A stretch of 64,000 bases of DNA from Eutreptiella sp. 'Long Island Sound 2002'. Taxonomy: Eukaryota > Euglenozoa > Euglenophyceae > Eutreptiales > Eutreptiaceae. The position numbers and the translations under genes were made by a program. Of the stretch, positions 52,488 to 63,522 are shown one piece after another. Position 1 is the first letter of the stretch, and each line of letters starts with the position of its first letter. The DNA lies in NCBI GenBank assembly GCA_964036045.1, contig OZ038379.1:16785317-16849316 (forward strand), written 5' to 3'. The notes under the pieces are model-generated. The model was not told where the DNA came from. It saw only the letters and a list, made by a program, of their open reading frames with translations, and did no database searches.

Positions 52488-52497
52488 CTCCCCCTCC
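52488..52497 (-). other. E2 polypurine tract
   Basis: GGAGGGGGAG on the minus strand, abutting the 3' LTR. Confidence 0.85.
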
Positions 52498-54132
52498 AAA
52501 AACACACTGGGGTGTGTCGCTACGTCAACGAAGAACGTAGTGCGGGTAAGTCCCAGAAAAAGATAGAAATGTAGCCTCGATGGGGCGAAATCTGCTTGAT
52601 CTGACCTGATTTGGGCTGAATTGGTACTGAATCAGGCTGGATGAACCTGAAATGAGACAGAATGAGAAGTGACGAACAGTCCTCCGTGCAGTAAAACATT
52701 AGGTCACGGGCTAAAAAGCATGTAAACGTATCGAGAATCGATACCAAACCATGCATTGGTTGAGAATGAGGTAGATTATTGGTGGATTGAGTGGGGGGAT
52801 CAAGAATTGGAGTGACATCTCAGTGCTCTGGCACAGTTTCGCTGTCGCGGGCACGCTACGGTGTCCTCGCCCAACTCTACATCGTGTTATCCCGCTTTTG
52901 TCGTTCTGAAAAGTACAGCATGTAGCTCAGATTTGGCGCATCTGGCGGATGATCACAAGATTCAGCAAAATTGAGAATGAATTTGGGCAGAGATTGAGGG
53001 GATTAAGCAATCACCGAGAGGTTAAACAAATACACATGTAGTCTACAGACCCTAAGTGAACCACCGAAGGTAGAGATGTTCTTCTGTTCACTGGGATCTA
53101 AACAGATCTTCGAGGAATGATGGGAGATGACAAGGAAATCAATCTAAATTGTCCTAACATGAGTAAATTCCCTGAGATGAAGGTGAAATGAAGCGGAATG
53201 TGTACAACTAAAACTACCAACACCTTCGTTTAGACTAAAGTTAATATATATTGTCGTTTATTCAGCTCAATTGTGCTTTCCGGCACGTTGGTTCGCGAGC
53301 ATCCAACAGATTCCATCAAAATGTGGATCATGTGATGATGCATCATGATGGGACATGCTGACCCTGGATCCTTGGCATGTAACGCGCCGAAGGTTCACTG
53401 AAGGCGCTTTACTGACAGTATATAACTGAGAGACACCGAATTTACAGTGGCGGCGGTGTCAATCGACTTGGACAAGGCCAATCTTTCGAATGAGTCCCAC
53501 AAGACACTTGGGTTCACCAATTTCGACATTTTCAGGTCGGATTGAGCTCACATTGGCGTGTGCCAAAAATGCAACGAAGCTTACGGACTTCAGAGATTGC
53601 TGTTAGAAGTCCCTAGAGCTCCTAGATGAAGATTGTCTGAACAATTGACGTCTGGGTTTCGTACAACAGTGGCAGAATGATGGACAAACTTGAGAAATTC
53701 AAGGTAAATTTGAGGATCCTGGATCTGAATCTGGACTTTGGCGTCAGCATCACAGCAAATGAAGGTGAGATCTGAGTTCCTGGCGTCGCATCTGGTGCAG
53801 CCAGTACTACAGGGGGTGCCTGTAGGGGTGCATGTCACCGGCCGGTGTTTTGATTATGTACATTTGCTTCCATCTGCACGAGTAGCCAAATTCCAAAGAT
53901 GCACAGACCAACAGAGACAAGATTACCCCGAATCTGCCTGAATTAAGCCTGAGTTTGGTTTTTTCTGAACACGGCAGCACACTCCGTCAGCGTATCTACG
54001 CCTTGTCTGCCGAACGGAGACCAAAGAAAAGTTGATTGACGTCAAATTATCAAACATTCGCAGTTCTCCACATCATGACATAAACAGAAAAAATGAACAG
54101 TGGATTGAGCAGAATGTGGTAGGATGGCTTCC
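52498..54132 (-). other. E2 3' noncoding region
   Basis: 1.6 kb of AT-richer sequence between the final TGA and the polypurine tract. Nothing recognisable on either strand. Confidence 0.6.
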
Positions 54133-57100
54133 TCAATTCGGCCAAGCACGAATACATGTGACCACCAACCTGTCTGGCCTGGCCCTCGTACGGCTTGGGC
54201 GCTGCAAATCAGCGGCCGAACTCGAAGCTTGTTCCTCATTTGGCTCCTGGGCTGGCCTGACCGCAGGAGGGGGGATCGACGGATCAGCCCTGGAATGTGG
54301 CTGCTGAGGGCCGTAAAAGGCTGGATCTCGATTCACCACAGGTCGTTTTCCGTCGCTCTCCACTTGTCTGTCTGGTTTCGACAAACAATCTGTCAGGAGT
54401 ACTCCAATTTCGGGGTGCTTCTTGAGGAAGTCGATGAACCCCTTGGTGTACCCATGGACAAAAGATTGGGCTGGTTCCCAGTTGTTGTGACTGGAATCAA
54501 AGCCCCTCCACTCACACAGAAATTCCCATTCGCCCTTGGCGTCACGTCTTGCTTCAACAATCCTCTTGAGTTCGTACTTTCCCCCTTCGATGACCCGATC
54601 AGACAAGTGTTTCGTAGTCCAAAAAAGGGGTTTAACTCGATCCTTGGGGGAGGGGATCTCTCTCTTGAGGCGATCGCCCGAAACGTCAATTTCCCTGCTG
54701 ACATCCACACGAATCCTTTACCTGTTCTCACCAAGACGCGCTGTAACAGCGAATGGCCCCTCCCACAAGGGAAGAAGCCTGTCATCTCCGTCCAGGGTGG
54801 TTTCGGATTTTCGAAGCCAAACTCGATCATCGACTTCAAAATTGTGGGGGTTTTTTCGACCTTGATTTTGAACCCAAAGCCAGTCAGCTTGATGCTTCTC
54901 GATTAATTTCGACACAGATTTATCTGCTCGTTGGACTTCGTCCAAAAACAGCGAAGCATCCTTACAGGGGCGAGGATTATTCAACGGCATGTTCCACCAA
55001 CACTTCTTTCGTCCAAAGACAATTTCATTTGGAGAAAGGCCATGATACAAAGGCGTGTTGTGGTAACGGCGAAGCAATGCGAAGAGAACTTCCATCCAAT
55101 GGAAATCCTTTTCACTCGCGAGCTCCTTACGAAGCATATTAATTATAGAGCGGCCGGCTCTTTCGCCAGGCAGCGCTCGATGCGAGTGGATTTCACATCG
55201 GAGGTGGTGGATTCCAAGGCGAGCACACAATTCTCTCCACCATTCGGAGGTGTACTCTTTGCCTGAATCCGTGACCACCTCGGATGGGACGTCCCAGCCT
55301 CCCATCCAGGTCTGCGCGCACCACTTGGCGGCAGCCTTGCCAGTCATCGACTCAATGTTGCAAGGCAACACTTGAATGTAGCCGGAATGACGGCACTGAA
55401 TGAGGAGCACACCATTGACTTTTTTATTAGTCCAATGGCACTCTTCGTCATCGAGTTAACCGAGATAGAAAAAATCACTGGTGACTCTGTTAAAGAGACG
55501 CTCCGGAATAGGATGAGGCCTCAGATGGCCGTGCTTCTTCGCGCTGGGGGGCGTCGAGACAGCACATTGGGCGCATCCGGCGGCTACTTTCATGCAGTGA
55601 GTATATAGCCGTGAGCCAAACAACCTATGTTTAATCATCGACCACAGTCGACGGCCATGTGCGTGGGGGGACTCCCATTTGTGCCACCAGTTTAACACTC
55701 GGGGGGCTAGGGCGTCTGGCACACACAATTTACCCTCCATCCACAGCTTCCCCCCATCCAACGAGTACTCCGCAAAAATCCCATCCCTGTGAGCATCTTT
55801 GGATTTGAGATTTCCAAAGACCTCTTTAAACATGGGATCCTGCAGGTAATCGGACGTCCAGTCACGGATGATCAGGGAATCCTTAGGCAGGGGTGGAGTT
55901 TTGGCCGGATCTCGACGCTTAATGCCCTCGATCAACCGAAATCGACTTACTTGTCGGGTATAGTCAAACCGTTTCACACTCCCTGAGGAGGGATCGGTGA
56001 CTTTTTCCACGACTTTCAGCGTTTTGGTGCAGATCTCGTGAGCATGCGCCGGATCTGTGATGGCCGTGATGTCGTGACACGGCAATGCGTGCTGTTTAAC
56101 AGCGCACTGCATGCATGCACGTCGAATGAGTTTCTTTTCTTCCTGATCCCATTCGATGATGACATGGCGGTCCTGCTCCGTACCATGGATGTTGGTACTT
56201 TGCAGCCCCTCTGAGGCGGGGTAAGCCCATCGGCTCAGAGCATCCGCTACCGTGTTGTGTTTTCCAGGCAGATACGACACATGGAGGTCAAACAGAGAGA
56301 GAAATTCGTGCCATCTGGCCCGTCGACCAGCTGGGCTCGCGACAGTATCAATGTGTTCAGTGGCCCAATACTCCAGAGATCGATGATCCGTCAGGACCTC
56401 GACTCGATTGGTGCCAACCCACGATTGGTACTTTTTTAAAGCACAGATGATGGCATACGTCTCTTGCTCACGCGGCGACCATTGCATTTGGCGTGGGGCT
56501 AGCTTCCGAGACCAAAATGCAAGAGGGTAATGATCGCCGGTGGCTTCATCAACCTGTTCAAGGACAGCTCCGATCGCGTACCTAGATGCGTCGGTTCTAA
56601 TGTAGAAGGGTCGGTCAAATTGGGGCACATGCAACGTGGCGACTTCGCAGAGGGCCGCCTTCAAGTGATGGAAGGCCTCCTCGCACTCGTCTGTCCACTT
56701 GACACGAACCTTTGAACCTGCCTTGCCCGCATCTCTCCCTACCTTCAATAATTCAGTGAGGGGGGCAGCAAATTTGGCATAATTCGGCACAAAAGTGTGG
56801 TAAAAATTGCAACAACCCAGGAATCCTCTCAACTCCGTGATCGTCTCAGGGCGCTTCCACTTCTGAATAGCGACGAGCTTCCCTGGACTGGGTCGTCGAG
56901 TGCCATTCTCTAGGAGAGAACCACAAAATTCGACTGATTTTAGAAATAATTTTCCCTTCTTTGGCCCACAAACCAGCTGATTGGCGTCAAGAATGTCCAA
57001 AACTTGGTTCAGCTGCTTCTCATGTAGGGCCACCAGCTCGGCTTCGGTCAGTCCCTCCCCCTCCGTCGCGATGATTATGTCATCTATGTACACACTCACA

Positions 57101-59316
57101 AAGGCACGAAGCTCAGGATGGGTTGTGAACAGCACATCCTCCATCATTCTTTGAAAAAATGAGGGGGCGTTCTTCAGCCCCATGGGCATGACGGTCCATT
57201 GGACTGGGCCACATGGCGTGCAGATACAGGTGAGAGGTCGGCTGTCCTTCCTCAACGGCATTTGGTGAAAGCCGTGACGGAGATCCAGCACAGAAAACAA
57301 ACGACCTCTCGCTCTCTTGGCGATTTCCTCCTCAATGAGGGGCAGGGGGTGCGAATCCGCCTTGGTTTCGGCGTTGAGATTGCGAAAATCAACCACCATT
57401 CGCCAACCATCAATGGTGTTCTGGTCTGCAGGCGGTGGCTTCGGGACTGTGAAGGGTGAACAGCACCATTCGCTGGTCATACAACCCTCAAGCCAACCAA
57501 ATTCCCTGAGATTTCTCTCGATGATTTTTCTGAGAATCTCATGTTTATGTCCATGATTTTCATAAGGGCGCTGTTTTTTTGCCTTGTACCCTTCACGAAG
57601 CTCGATGAAGGCTTCACCGAACTGTCCACGGACAGGGGGATCTTTGATCAACTTCCCTGAAAGGGTTGTGTCCTTCCGTTCCTCAAAAATCTTTTCTCTT
57701 GACTTGGAACACAATTCAGTGTCCACCTGATCGCCAGGAATTACTGTCGAAAAAACTTTGGCGACTTCTTCGGCTTTGGCAGGAAGAATCTTCTTACGGA
57801 TGTCCCTAAACAGGTCCGTATCAACTGCCTCTTGAAGATAGGTGGGTCGTGTGTCGAAATCCCAGAGATTCTCTTCGTGATCCAGCTCCTCGAAAGGATC
57901 CATGAAAGCTTCCACAGGGGGTTTTTCATAAAAAACTCTGAATTTGCGGCGCGATTGGAGATTTTTCCTCGCCCGTGCACTGAAGATTCTTTTCGATGTC
58001 GACCGTATTGGGGAAGAGGGAGACGAGGCGGATCCATTGGACGTTGAATCACCTTGGGTATCTGACGGACAAAAATCAGAAAAAATAGATTCATCATCAG
58101 TACCACGCTCAACCTCAGATTCAGACCCAACACAAGAATCTGTACTAGAATCAGCAGAATTAGAGTCAGAAAGCTTTCCATCCACCAGGAATGCAAGCGA
58201 ACTCCAGGACCGCTGTGGCAGGGGACCTGTGTCGTCCCTAGCATACAGCTTAATCTTCCTGGGAAGTTCGATGTAATCAACACAAATGTCTTGTAATTCC
58301 TGAAACCAAGGCTTGTCGTCCCACAAGGGCACAACTAAAATTGCCTGGGTTTTATCTTGCTTGATTTTATGGATGACCTGCTGGATTAAGTGAAACGGAG
58401 GATTAATCCACAACTTCTTGTCCCATTTGTGGGTCCAAGCGTCGCTAAAGTGCTTGTCAAAGCGCTTGTTCATACGGTTAGCAAATGCATCATACTGTGG
58501 CCAAAATGAATGATGTTCATGAAAGTATTCACAAATTGCATCGCGCCATTTGTCGACAACTCTGTAGGATGAAGAGTGCCAGCGCGAAGGGCGTCGTGGC
58601 TGGGAGTCCCTACGAAGACATTCTAACTCTTGGGAGTAATCGGCACTCCCATTCACCTCTGCAATGGTGACATCTTCACCAAATTTTGGTGTCACCTTTT
58701 GCTTCAAAAATTCTTCTGCACTTTTAAACCCTGCGTGCAAAAAACGAAATTCAGGACGCTCCAAGGGACCTGACTCCAGCAAAAAACAACGACGATGACC
58801 TACGGGCGCTACCCTGTTCTTGCGAAGCCAAGGATGGCCCAAATAAAGGTCATACTTTATGTCGGCACGGTAGAAGTAGTCATCCTTAAGGACAACTTCT
58901 TCCACATTTTGCTCTTCCCAAAGGTCTTGAGCGACCAAATGAGTGGATATATAACAACCGCGTTGCCCACCTGCGAGAGAATGTCCAGAAACTCCCTCGA
59001 GGGTAACAGGATGAGGCGATTCAAACACGCAGTCGTCGGGTAAGAATGAGTTGGATTGGAGATTTACCTCTGATCCATTGTCACACAAACAAGTGGCGAG
59101 GTGGAAATTTCCCTTGCAATCAGAGACCCACAGCTTTGTGACAAACTGACGGGCCCTGTGCTTGGACTGTACACCAACCTCGTCCACTACAACAGAAGGA
59201 TCCGCTGCCGGATCCAGGGGAGAGGAGACAAGCGACCCTACATCAAGTAATGGTCGATCAGGAATTTGGGGATCATGCCTGAAATCGCCTGGGGAGGGGC
59301 GATTTTCGTGGCTCCC
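54133..59316 (-). CDS. pol: E2 pol: protease, Dam-like, RT, RNase H, integrase, chromodomain
   Basis: Continues the gag frame after GCC-TAG-GGG. Residues counted from ATG 59,187: protease with CDNGSEVNL at about 36 (Asn where Thr or Ser is usual) and LGHPWL; Dam-like domain about 215-345 with YDAFANRMNKRF, LWINPPFHLI (NPPF at about 262) and ILVVPLWDDKPWF, the best-preserved copy in the window; RT with YIDD at about 700; RNase H with RTDAS; integrase zinc region; integrase Asp (TSDFFYL), Asp (VVTDSGKEY) and Glu (GERAG). An in-frame TAA (55,456-55,458) lies just after the first integrase Asp. A second TAA (54,718-54,720) precedes the chromodomain (YELKRIVEAR, FLCEWRGF, NNWEPAQSFV). Terminal TGA. 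No frameshifts. Confidence 0.93.
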
Positions 59317-62300
59317 CTAGGCGTTCTGACCTCCAGCGGCTGCGTTAACATTGTGAACACAGCCTGATTCGTCGATCCACTCATCTTGGAACGGATCATC
59401 CGCTGGATTCAGGGCATTTTCGACATAATCTCGATCCGCATCGGACACCTGATCTGCACCTGAGACCTGATCCACACGATGATTGCCCTTTCCTCGTCCA
59501 CGGCCACGGCCGCCGGATGATGGGCCACCACCGTCGCCACGCCCTCTGCCCTTACCAGAGAAAGGGGTTCCTGAAGGATTTCCTTTACCCTTACCCTGTG
59601 ATCCTGGAGCATTTCCTTTGTTTGTACCGGATTGAGGGGTTTGGCCTGGATTTCGATTTCCGCCTCCGGCGTTGCCATTAGGACTTGTCTGACCGTTAGG
59701 CTGCCCACCGGAACCGGATGGAGTCCGATTTCCTTTGCCTTGGGATCCGCCAGGGCCTCCAGTGTTTTTGTTTCCACCGGAGGGGGTCGGATTACCCTTT
59801 CCCCCCTTGGCACCATGCACCTGTCTGTCATTCCTGTCTGAATTCTGCGAATTACTGACATTTTCACCAATCACCTTGTGATCGTAAGCAGACCATCGGT
59901 GATTAGCAGTAGAATGCGTCTTAGCTCGGTTCGTAGAACCTAAAAGCAGGCAGATGCTACAATGATCCTGAACATTCCGGGTGTCATTCACCTTTTTGTT
60001 GCCCTTTTGGGCCCCATTTTGGGTGTTTTGCTGGGTATTCTTGTTTCCCCCAAGACCCTCATGGAAATTTTGATTGGCGGCGTCAGCGAGCCTCTCAACC
60101 TCTTCCCACAGTTCCTGCGGGGTAAACGAAAACACCCAGTTCCTGGCCTTCAGGCGATGGCCGTGGAAACTTACTCCCCTATTGAGGACTTGGACAAACA
60201 AGTCCCGATCCTCGTGTTCATTAAACTTGATTTTCCACGTGTTTTCAGTGAATTTCACCTTGGTAAACGACGTGGGGGGGCACTTTTGAAGTGCCTCCCT
60301 GACGGTAAACCGATTGGCCGAGGCGTCAAAGCCATCGACTTCCGCCCACCAGGTCTTGACCTTTTCTTCGGACTGTCTATTCCGAAGGGTGGCGGGGGTT
60401 TCTGAGGGGATCTTGTCAAAAATCAGATTTTTCAGCTCGGCACTAGAAAATTTTTCGCCTGAATGTTCAGATTCCTCTACGAGATTCCAGAAGCGCTGTC
60501 TCTTGTCCTGCACTTCGTGCAAGATTAATCGCGAGAACGAAGGAAAATTCTTCAACATCTGGTGATAATGGTCCTCTGGCAGTCGGGATCCACGTACCTC
60601 CAACTGTTCCCACACCTCATCAAAGGTAAGGCAGGAACTTGAATCCTCACGATCACTCCAGGTCCTGAGCCAAGTGTTGGCCGGCGCTCCCTCAAGGCAG
60701 TCCAGGAGGGCCATCAGGAACTGATCATCCTGGAGCTTTTGAGTCTTAACCCACAGTTTAAATTCCCGTTGGAACTGAGGCCAACGTCTGGGGTTTCCAT
60801 TATACTTCGGTTGCTTGGCATCCTGACGAAGTCGCAATGAAGTAGGATTTAGGAGTGAATCCAGCCCAACACCGGCCGTAATGGCAGACACCTTGGCGGC
60901 ATCATTAGCCACACCAGCTCCGGCGAGGGTCTGGGCGAGCAACATCTGGGCAATTGCATTGGAATCAACAGCAGGAAGGGTAGTACGGGAGGCAGTTCGT
61001 TTGGCATTCTGCACCTCAGTCCTAGCCTTCGCCGATCTACTCTGAGATCGAGAGATTGTAACCCTTTCCTTTAGCTTAGTCCTGCTGATCCTTGCGTCGG
61101 TGGTCTTAGAGTCCACCGAAGGAGCAATCGAAAAAATTTCTGTCGCCTCCTCCGACGGTTCTGTTGTTTGTTCCACCGATGATGCGCCCTCAGACCTCAT
61201 GTGGGTCTTGAAAAGATCTTTAATTCCCAGCGTCTGAATGATGAGTTGCATTTGATCTTTGAGCAATTGGAGCTCAGTATCTCGCTGTAATCTGCAAGAG
61301 CAGTCGGCAGGACAGTACATACCGTGTCCTGAAGGGCCTGAGCAGGCTGTCGGACCGCTGATCTCGGTGGTTCGCAGCCAGGAGTCCACTTGGGGAGCTC
61401 CTTCAGTCCTAATTTCCAGGCTTGCCTGCCTAGCTGCCTCTAAAATTCCTTCCTCAACCGCGGCGGCTAGATCGTCGCGGATGGAAACAGAGGGATGAGG
61501 GGCGGAGGGCCCGGCAACAGGTGCCTTGGTCTTCTCCTTCGGGAAGGGACTTGCCTCCCAAATCTGCACAAAAATGGCAAAAGATTCATCTTCTTGAGAA
61601 CACCACCACATCCTGGTATTAATTTCTTCTTGAAGAAGGAAAAAATATTCAAATAAAAAATCAGAGGCGATTCTTTCTTGACCTATCAGCTTAGACGTGG
61701 CTAATAGACAAAGGGCCTCAAGCGCCTCAAGGTTACGGGTCACTTCTGAAGACAAATGGTTGTCCCATTGTGCCCATGAGGCTGGTCGATTATAGGTAGG
61801 TACCTCACCTGGACCACCCATCTCAATGTCGTCAATGTCGGCATCGATGGTCACAAAATGTGAACATTGGTACGGAGTATTAGTACCTGCCAGGTCCGTA
61901 AGCTCCACCGGAGCGTTGCCATTAGCGTAGGCTGGGAGATTCCAGCTACTTGATGGCCAATTTCGACTGGGATCTTGATTGTAATCTGGGCCTCCACAGC
62001 TGCTGATTTGTGTCTTTCTTGGGCAATTTGGGCTTGTGCAAGGCATTCCTCTCAAGGCCTCGTTCGCACAGCACCACGGCAGCGTAATCGTTACGTCTCC
62101 GGAGGTGGCGGAGTCTACGGGGCCGTACTGAGGGGCTAGCTGTGGTTGGGACACCAAAGGAACAACATTCAGGTAGCCTCTGCTACCATGAAAGTGCTGC
62201 CGTGGGTCGTTGAGGGTGCCGGAGGGCTCGGGGCCGGCAAGACCAGTGGGGCAGGCACGCGAGGAGTCTCCCTGGATGTTGTTGTTGGGGGTAGAACCAG

Positions 62301-62352
62301 AGACACGGACACCAACGGAGGCGAGAGCAGCGACAACAGAAGCAAGGTCCAT
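59317..62352 (-). CDS. gag: E2 gag (1,011 aa)
   Basis: Starts at ATG 62,352 (context AGCATGG, A at -3 and G at +4), which lies inside the 5' LTR. The frame runs through the LTR end and the primer site into the internal region. No ATG suits better until far downstream. The middle part is a capsid-like helical domain (about 60,900-60,000: PKYNGNPRRWPQFQREFKLW, ANTWLRTW, FDEVWEQL). A CX2CX11HX4H zinc-finger-like motif lies near 59,970-59,900. A Gly/Lys/Asn-rich basic tail of RNA-binding type (GNKNTGGPGGSQGKGN) follows. It ends in TAG, with pol in the same frame. Confidence 0.88.
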   Translation of the reverse strand: MDLASVVAALASVGVRVSGSTPNNNIQGDSSRACPTGLAGPEPSGTLNDPRQHFHGSRGYLNVVPLVSQPQLAPQYGPVDSATSGDVTITLPWCCANEALRGMPCTSPNCPRKTQISSCGGPDYNQDPSRNWPSSSWNLPAYANGNAPVELTDLAGTNTPYQCSHFVTIDADIDDIEMGGPGEVPTYNRPASWAQWDNHLSSEVTRNLEALEALCLLATSKLIGQERIASDFLFEYFFLLQEEINTRMWWCSQEDESFAIFVQIWEASPFPKEKTKAPVAGPSAPHPSVSIRDDLAAAVEEGILEAARQASLEIRTEGAPQVDSWLRTTEISGPTACSGPSGHGMYCPADCSCRLQRDTELQLLKDQMQLIIQTLGIKDLFKTHMRSEGASSVEQTTEPSEEATEIFSIAPSVDSKTTDARISRTKLKERVTISRSQSRSAKARTEVQNAKRTASRTTLPAVDSNAIAQMLLAQTLAGAGVANDAAKVSAITAGVGLDSLLNPTSLRLRQDAKQPKYNGNPRRWPQFQREFKLWVKTQKLQDDQFLMALLDCLEGAPANTWLRTWSDREDSSSCLTFDEVWEQLEVRGSRLPEDHYHQMLKNFPSFSRLILHEVQDKRQRFWNLVEESEHSGEKFSSAELKNLIFDKIPSETPATLRNRQSEEKVKTWWAEVDGFDASANRFTVREALQKCPPTSFTKVKFTENTWKIKFNEHEDRDLFVQVLNRGVSFHGHRLKARNWVFSFTPQELWEEVERLADAANQNFHEGLGGNKNTQQNTQNGAQKGNKKVNDTRNVQDHCSICLLLGSTNRAKTHSTANHRWSAYDHKVIGENVSNSQNSDRNDRQVHGAKGGKGNPTPSGGNKNTGGPGGSQGKGNRTPSGSGGQPNGQTSPNGNAGGGNRNPGQTPQSGTNKGNAPGSQGKGKGNPSGTPFSGKGRGRGDGGGPSSGGRGRGRGKGNHRVDQVSGADQVSDADRDYVENALNPADDPFQDEWIDESGCVHNVNAAAGGQNA
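62176..62188 (-). other. E2 primer-binding site (initiator Met type)
   Basis: TGGTAGCAGAGGC on the minus strand, directly after the LTR end CACTTTCA. It is complementary to the 3' end of an initiator-Met-like tRNA (…CTCTGCTACCA). It is also coding sequence of gag (codons for GSRG). Confidence 0.88.
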
Positions 62353-62720
62353 GCTGATTGTGGTCCGGCAGAAAATCCCAGTCTATGAAGAAAATTGAGG
62401 GGAATTATTCTAAATACATCTGAGTGTCCAAAACTGTCTGAAAGAATTTAAATAATCCATTTATGTAAAAATGTTTGGCCGATCTGGCCCGCGAGCGCGC
62501 GTCAGCGGCAAATGGCGATTCCAGCTAAAATAGCGGAATGCGGCGGATCTACGGGAAATGGACCGCGGAATCAAATCCGGCATCTCAGAAATATATAGGA
62601 AATATCCTGTGACTGAGCTGCGAGGCGGCAATTCCGCCGAAGCAAAGAAAATGACCAAAATGTAGCCAATCTGGGCAGAATGTCTGAAAATCTGAGCAGA
62701 TGGGGCTAGCCGCACTTACA
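62189..62720 (-). repeat. E2 5' LTR (532 bp)
   Basis: Pairs with 51,956-52,487. It contains the first roughly 54 gag codons (62,352-62,189). TSD at 62,721-62,725. Confidence 0.97.
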
Positions 62721-62736
62721 TCTACCTCTTGCTACC

Positions 62737-63522
62737 AGAAAAGTTTATAGTGGTTTCAACACTGTGTTTTTGTCTCTCCTGCTGCTTGCTGCTGGTGTAG
62801 GGTTTCCTGCTGCTTGTTTTTGGAGATGAAAACCTTTTGTTTGCTGAAATACACTCAATCCAGGATAACCCAAGCCAGAGGTGTGCAAGGAGAAGAGAAT
62901 CGGGATCAAAGCATGAAGGGCGGCAGTGTAGACAGTGAAAGATGAAAGGATATTCACAGAAACTGCAACTCAGGTCAAATCGGAATGCATATTCACAAAG
63001 ATAGCTGAAATGTTTTGGAAAAGAGTCGGAAAACTGCCCCATGGTCACTCTATCTCCATAGTGCCATCTCAGGATATGTGCACTCTTTGTTTTGGGTCCC
63101 ATATGTGCTGAGGTGGCAGGGCATGTGGCGATGAGGTCACTGCCATGTCACATGGGATCTTCCTACTTAGCTAGGCTGACCAGGAATTGAACCCAGGACC
63201 TCTCAAAAAGAGGTGCCCAGCACCCTAGGGTGCATACCACTAGGACAGCTAAGAATTCATGGAAAAACATAGATAAATTCATGGGCTCTGCCCTGGATAT
63301 GTCAGTACTCAGTCAACTCAGGAAAGGATGATTTGCCTCACATTGAAAGGGGATTAAGGGGTCCACTGCATATCCTGATTGGGTGTTTGGTTCCATAGGT
63401 CAAAATGTGTTATCACCACTTTTGGTGGGGCCAATACTAAGATAGAAATGCCTGGATGCTCAGTGCATCCCTAATACAACTAGAGTATGCCTCAAAGCAT
63501 TGGAAAAGCACTTTTTCTTACT
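62737..63522 (-). repeat. E1 5' LTR, duplicate (786 bp, copy C)
   Basis: Nearly identical to copy B and flanked upstream by the same E4 pol junction (TTCGG at 63,523-63,527, plus strand). Its primer site (minus of 62,726-62,737, TGGTAGCAAGAG) is followed at once by the E2 insertion. It shares with B several differences from copy A. Confidence 0.88.
63166..63253 (-). other. tRNA-like module, copy C
   Basis: Third copy of the module at 23,236 and 46,190. B-box GGTTCAATTCC is the minus strand of 63,183-63,193. Confidence 0.55.

Larger units (their letters stand above)
51956..62720 (-). mobile_element. E2: 10.8-kb Ty3/gypsy chromovirus
   Basis: 532-bp LTRs (62,720-62,189 and 52,487-51,956), TG...CA ends, 5-bp TSD GTAGA in minus orientation (62,721-62,725 and 51,951-51,955), a perfect primer site, and a polypurine tract. 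By eye only two substitutions separate the LTRs, so insertion is recent. Coding is one frame from ATG 62,352 to TGA 54,133 (2,740 codons), broken only by TAG (59,317), TAA (55,456) and TAA (54,718). Order: gag, protease, Dam-like, RT, RNase H, integrase, chromodomain. It sits in the duplicated E1 copy, just 3' of the E1 primer site. Confidence 0.96.
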
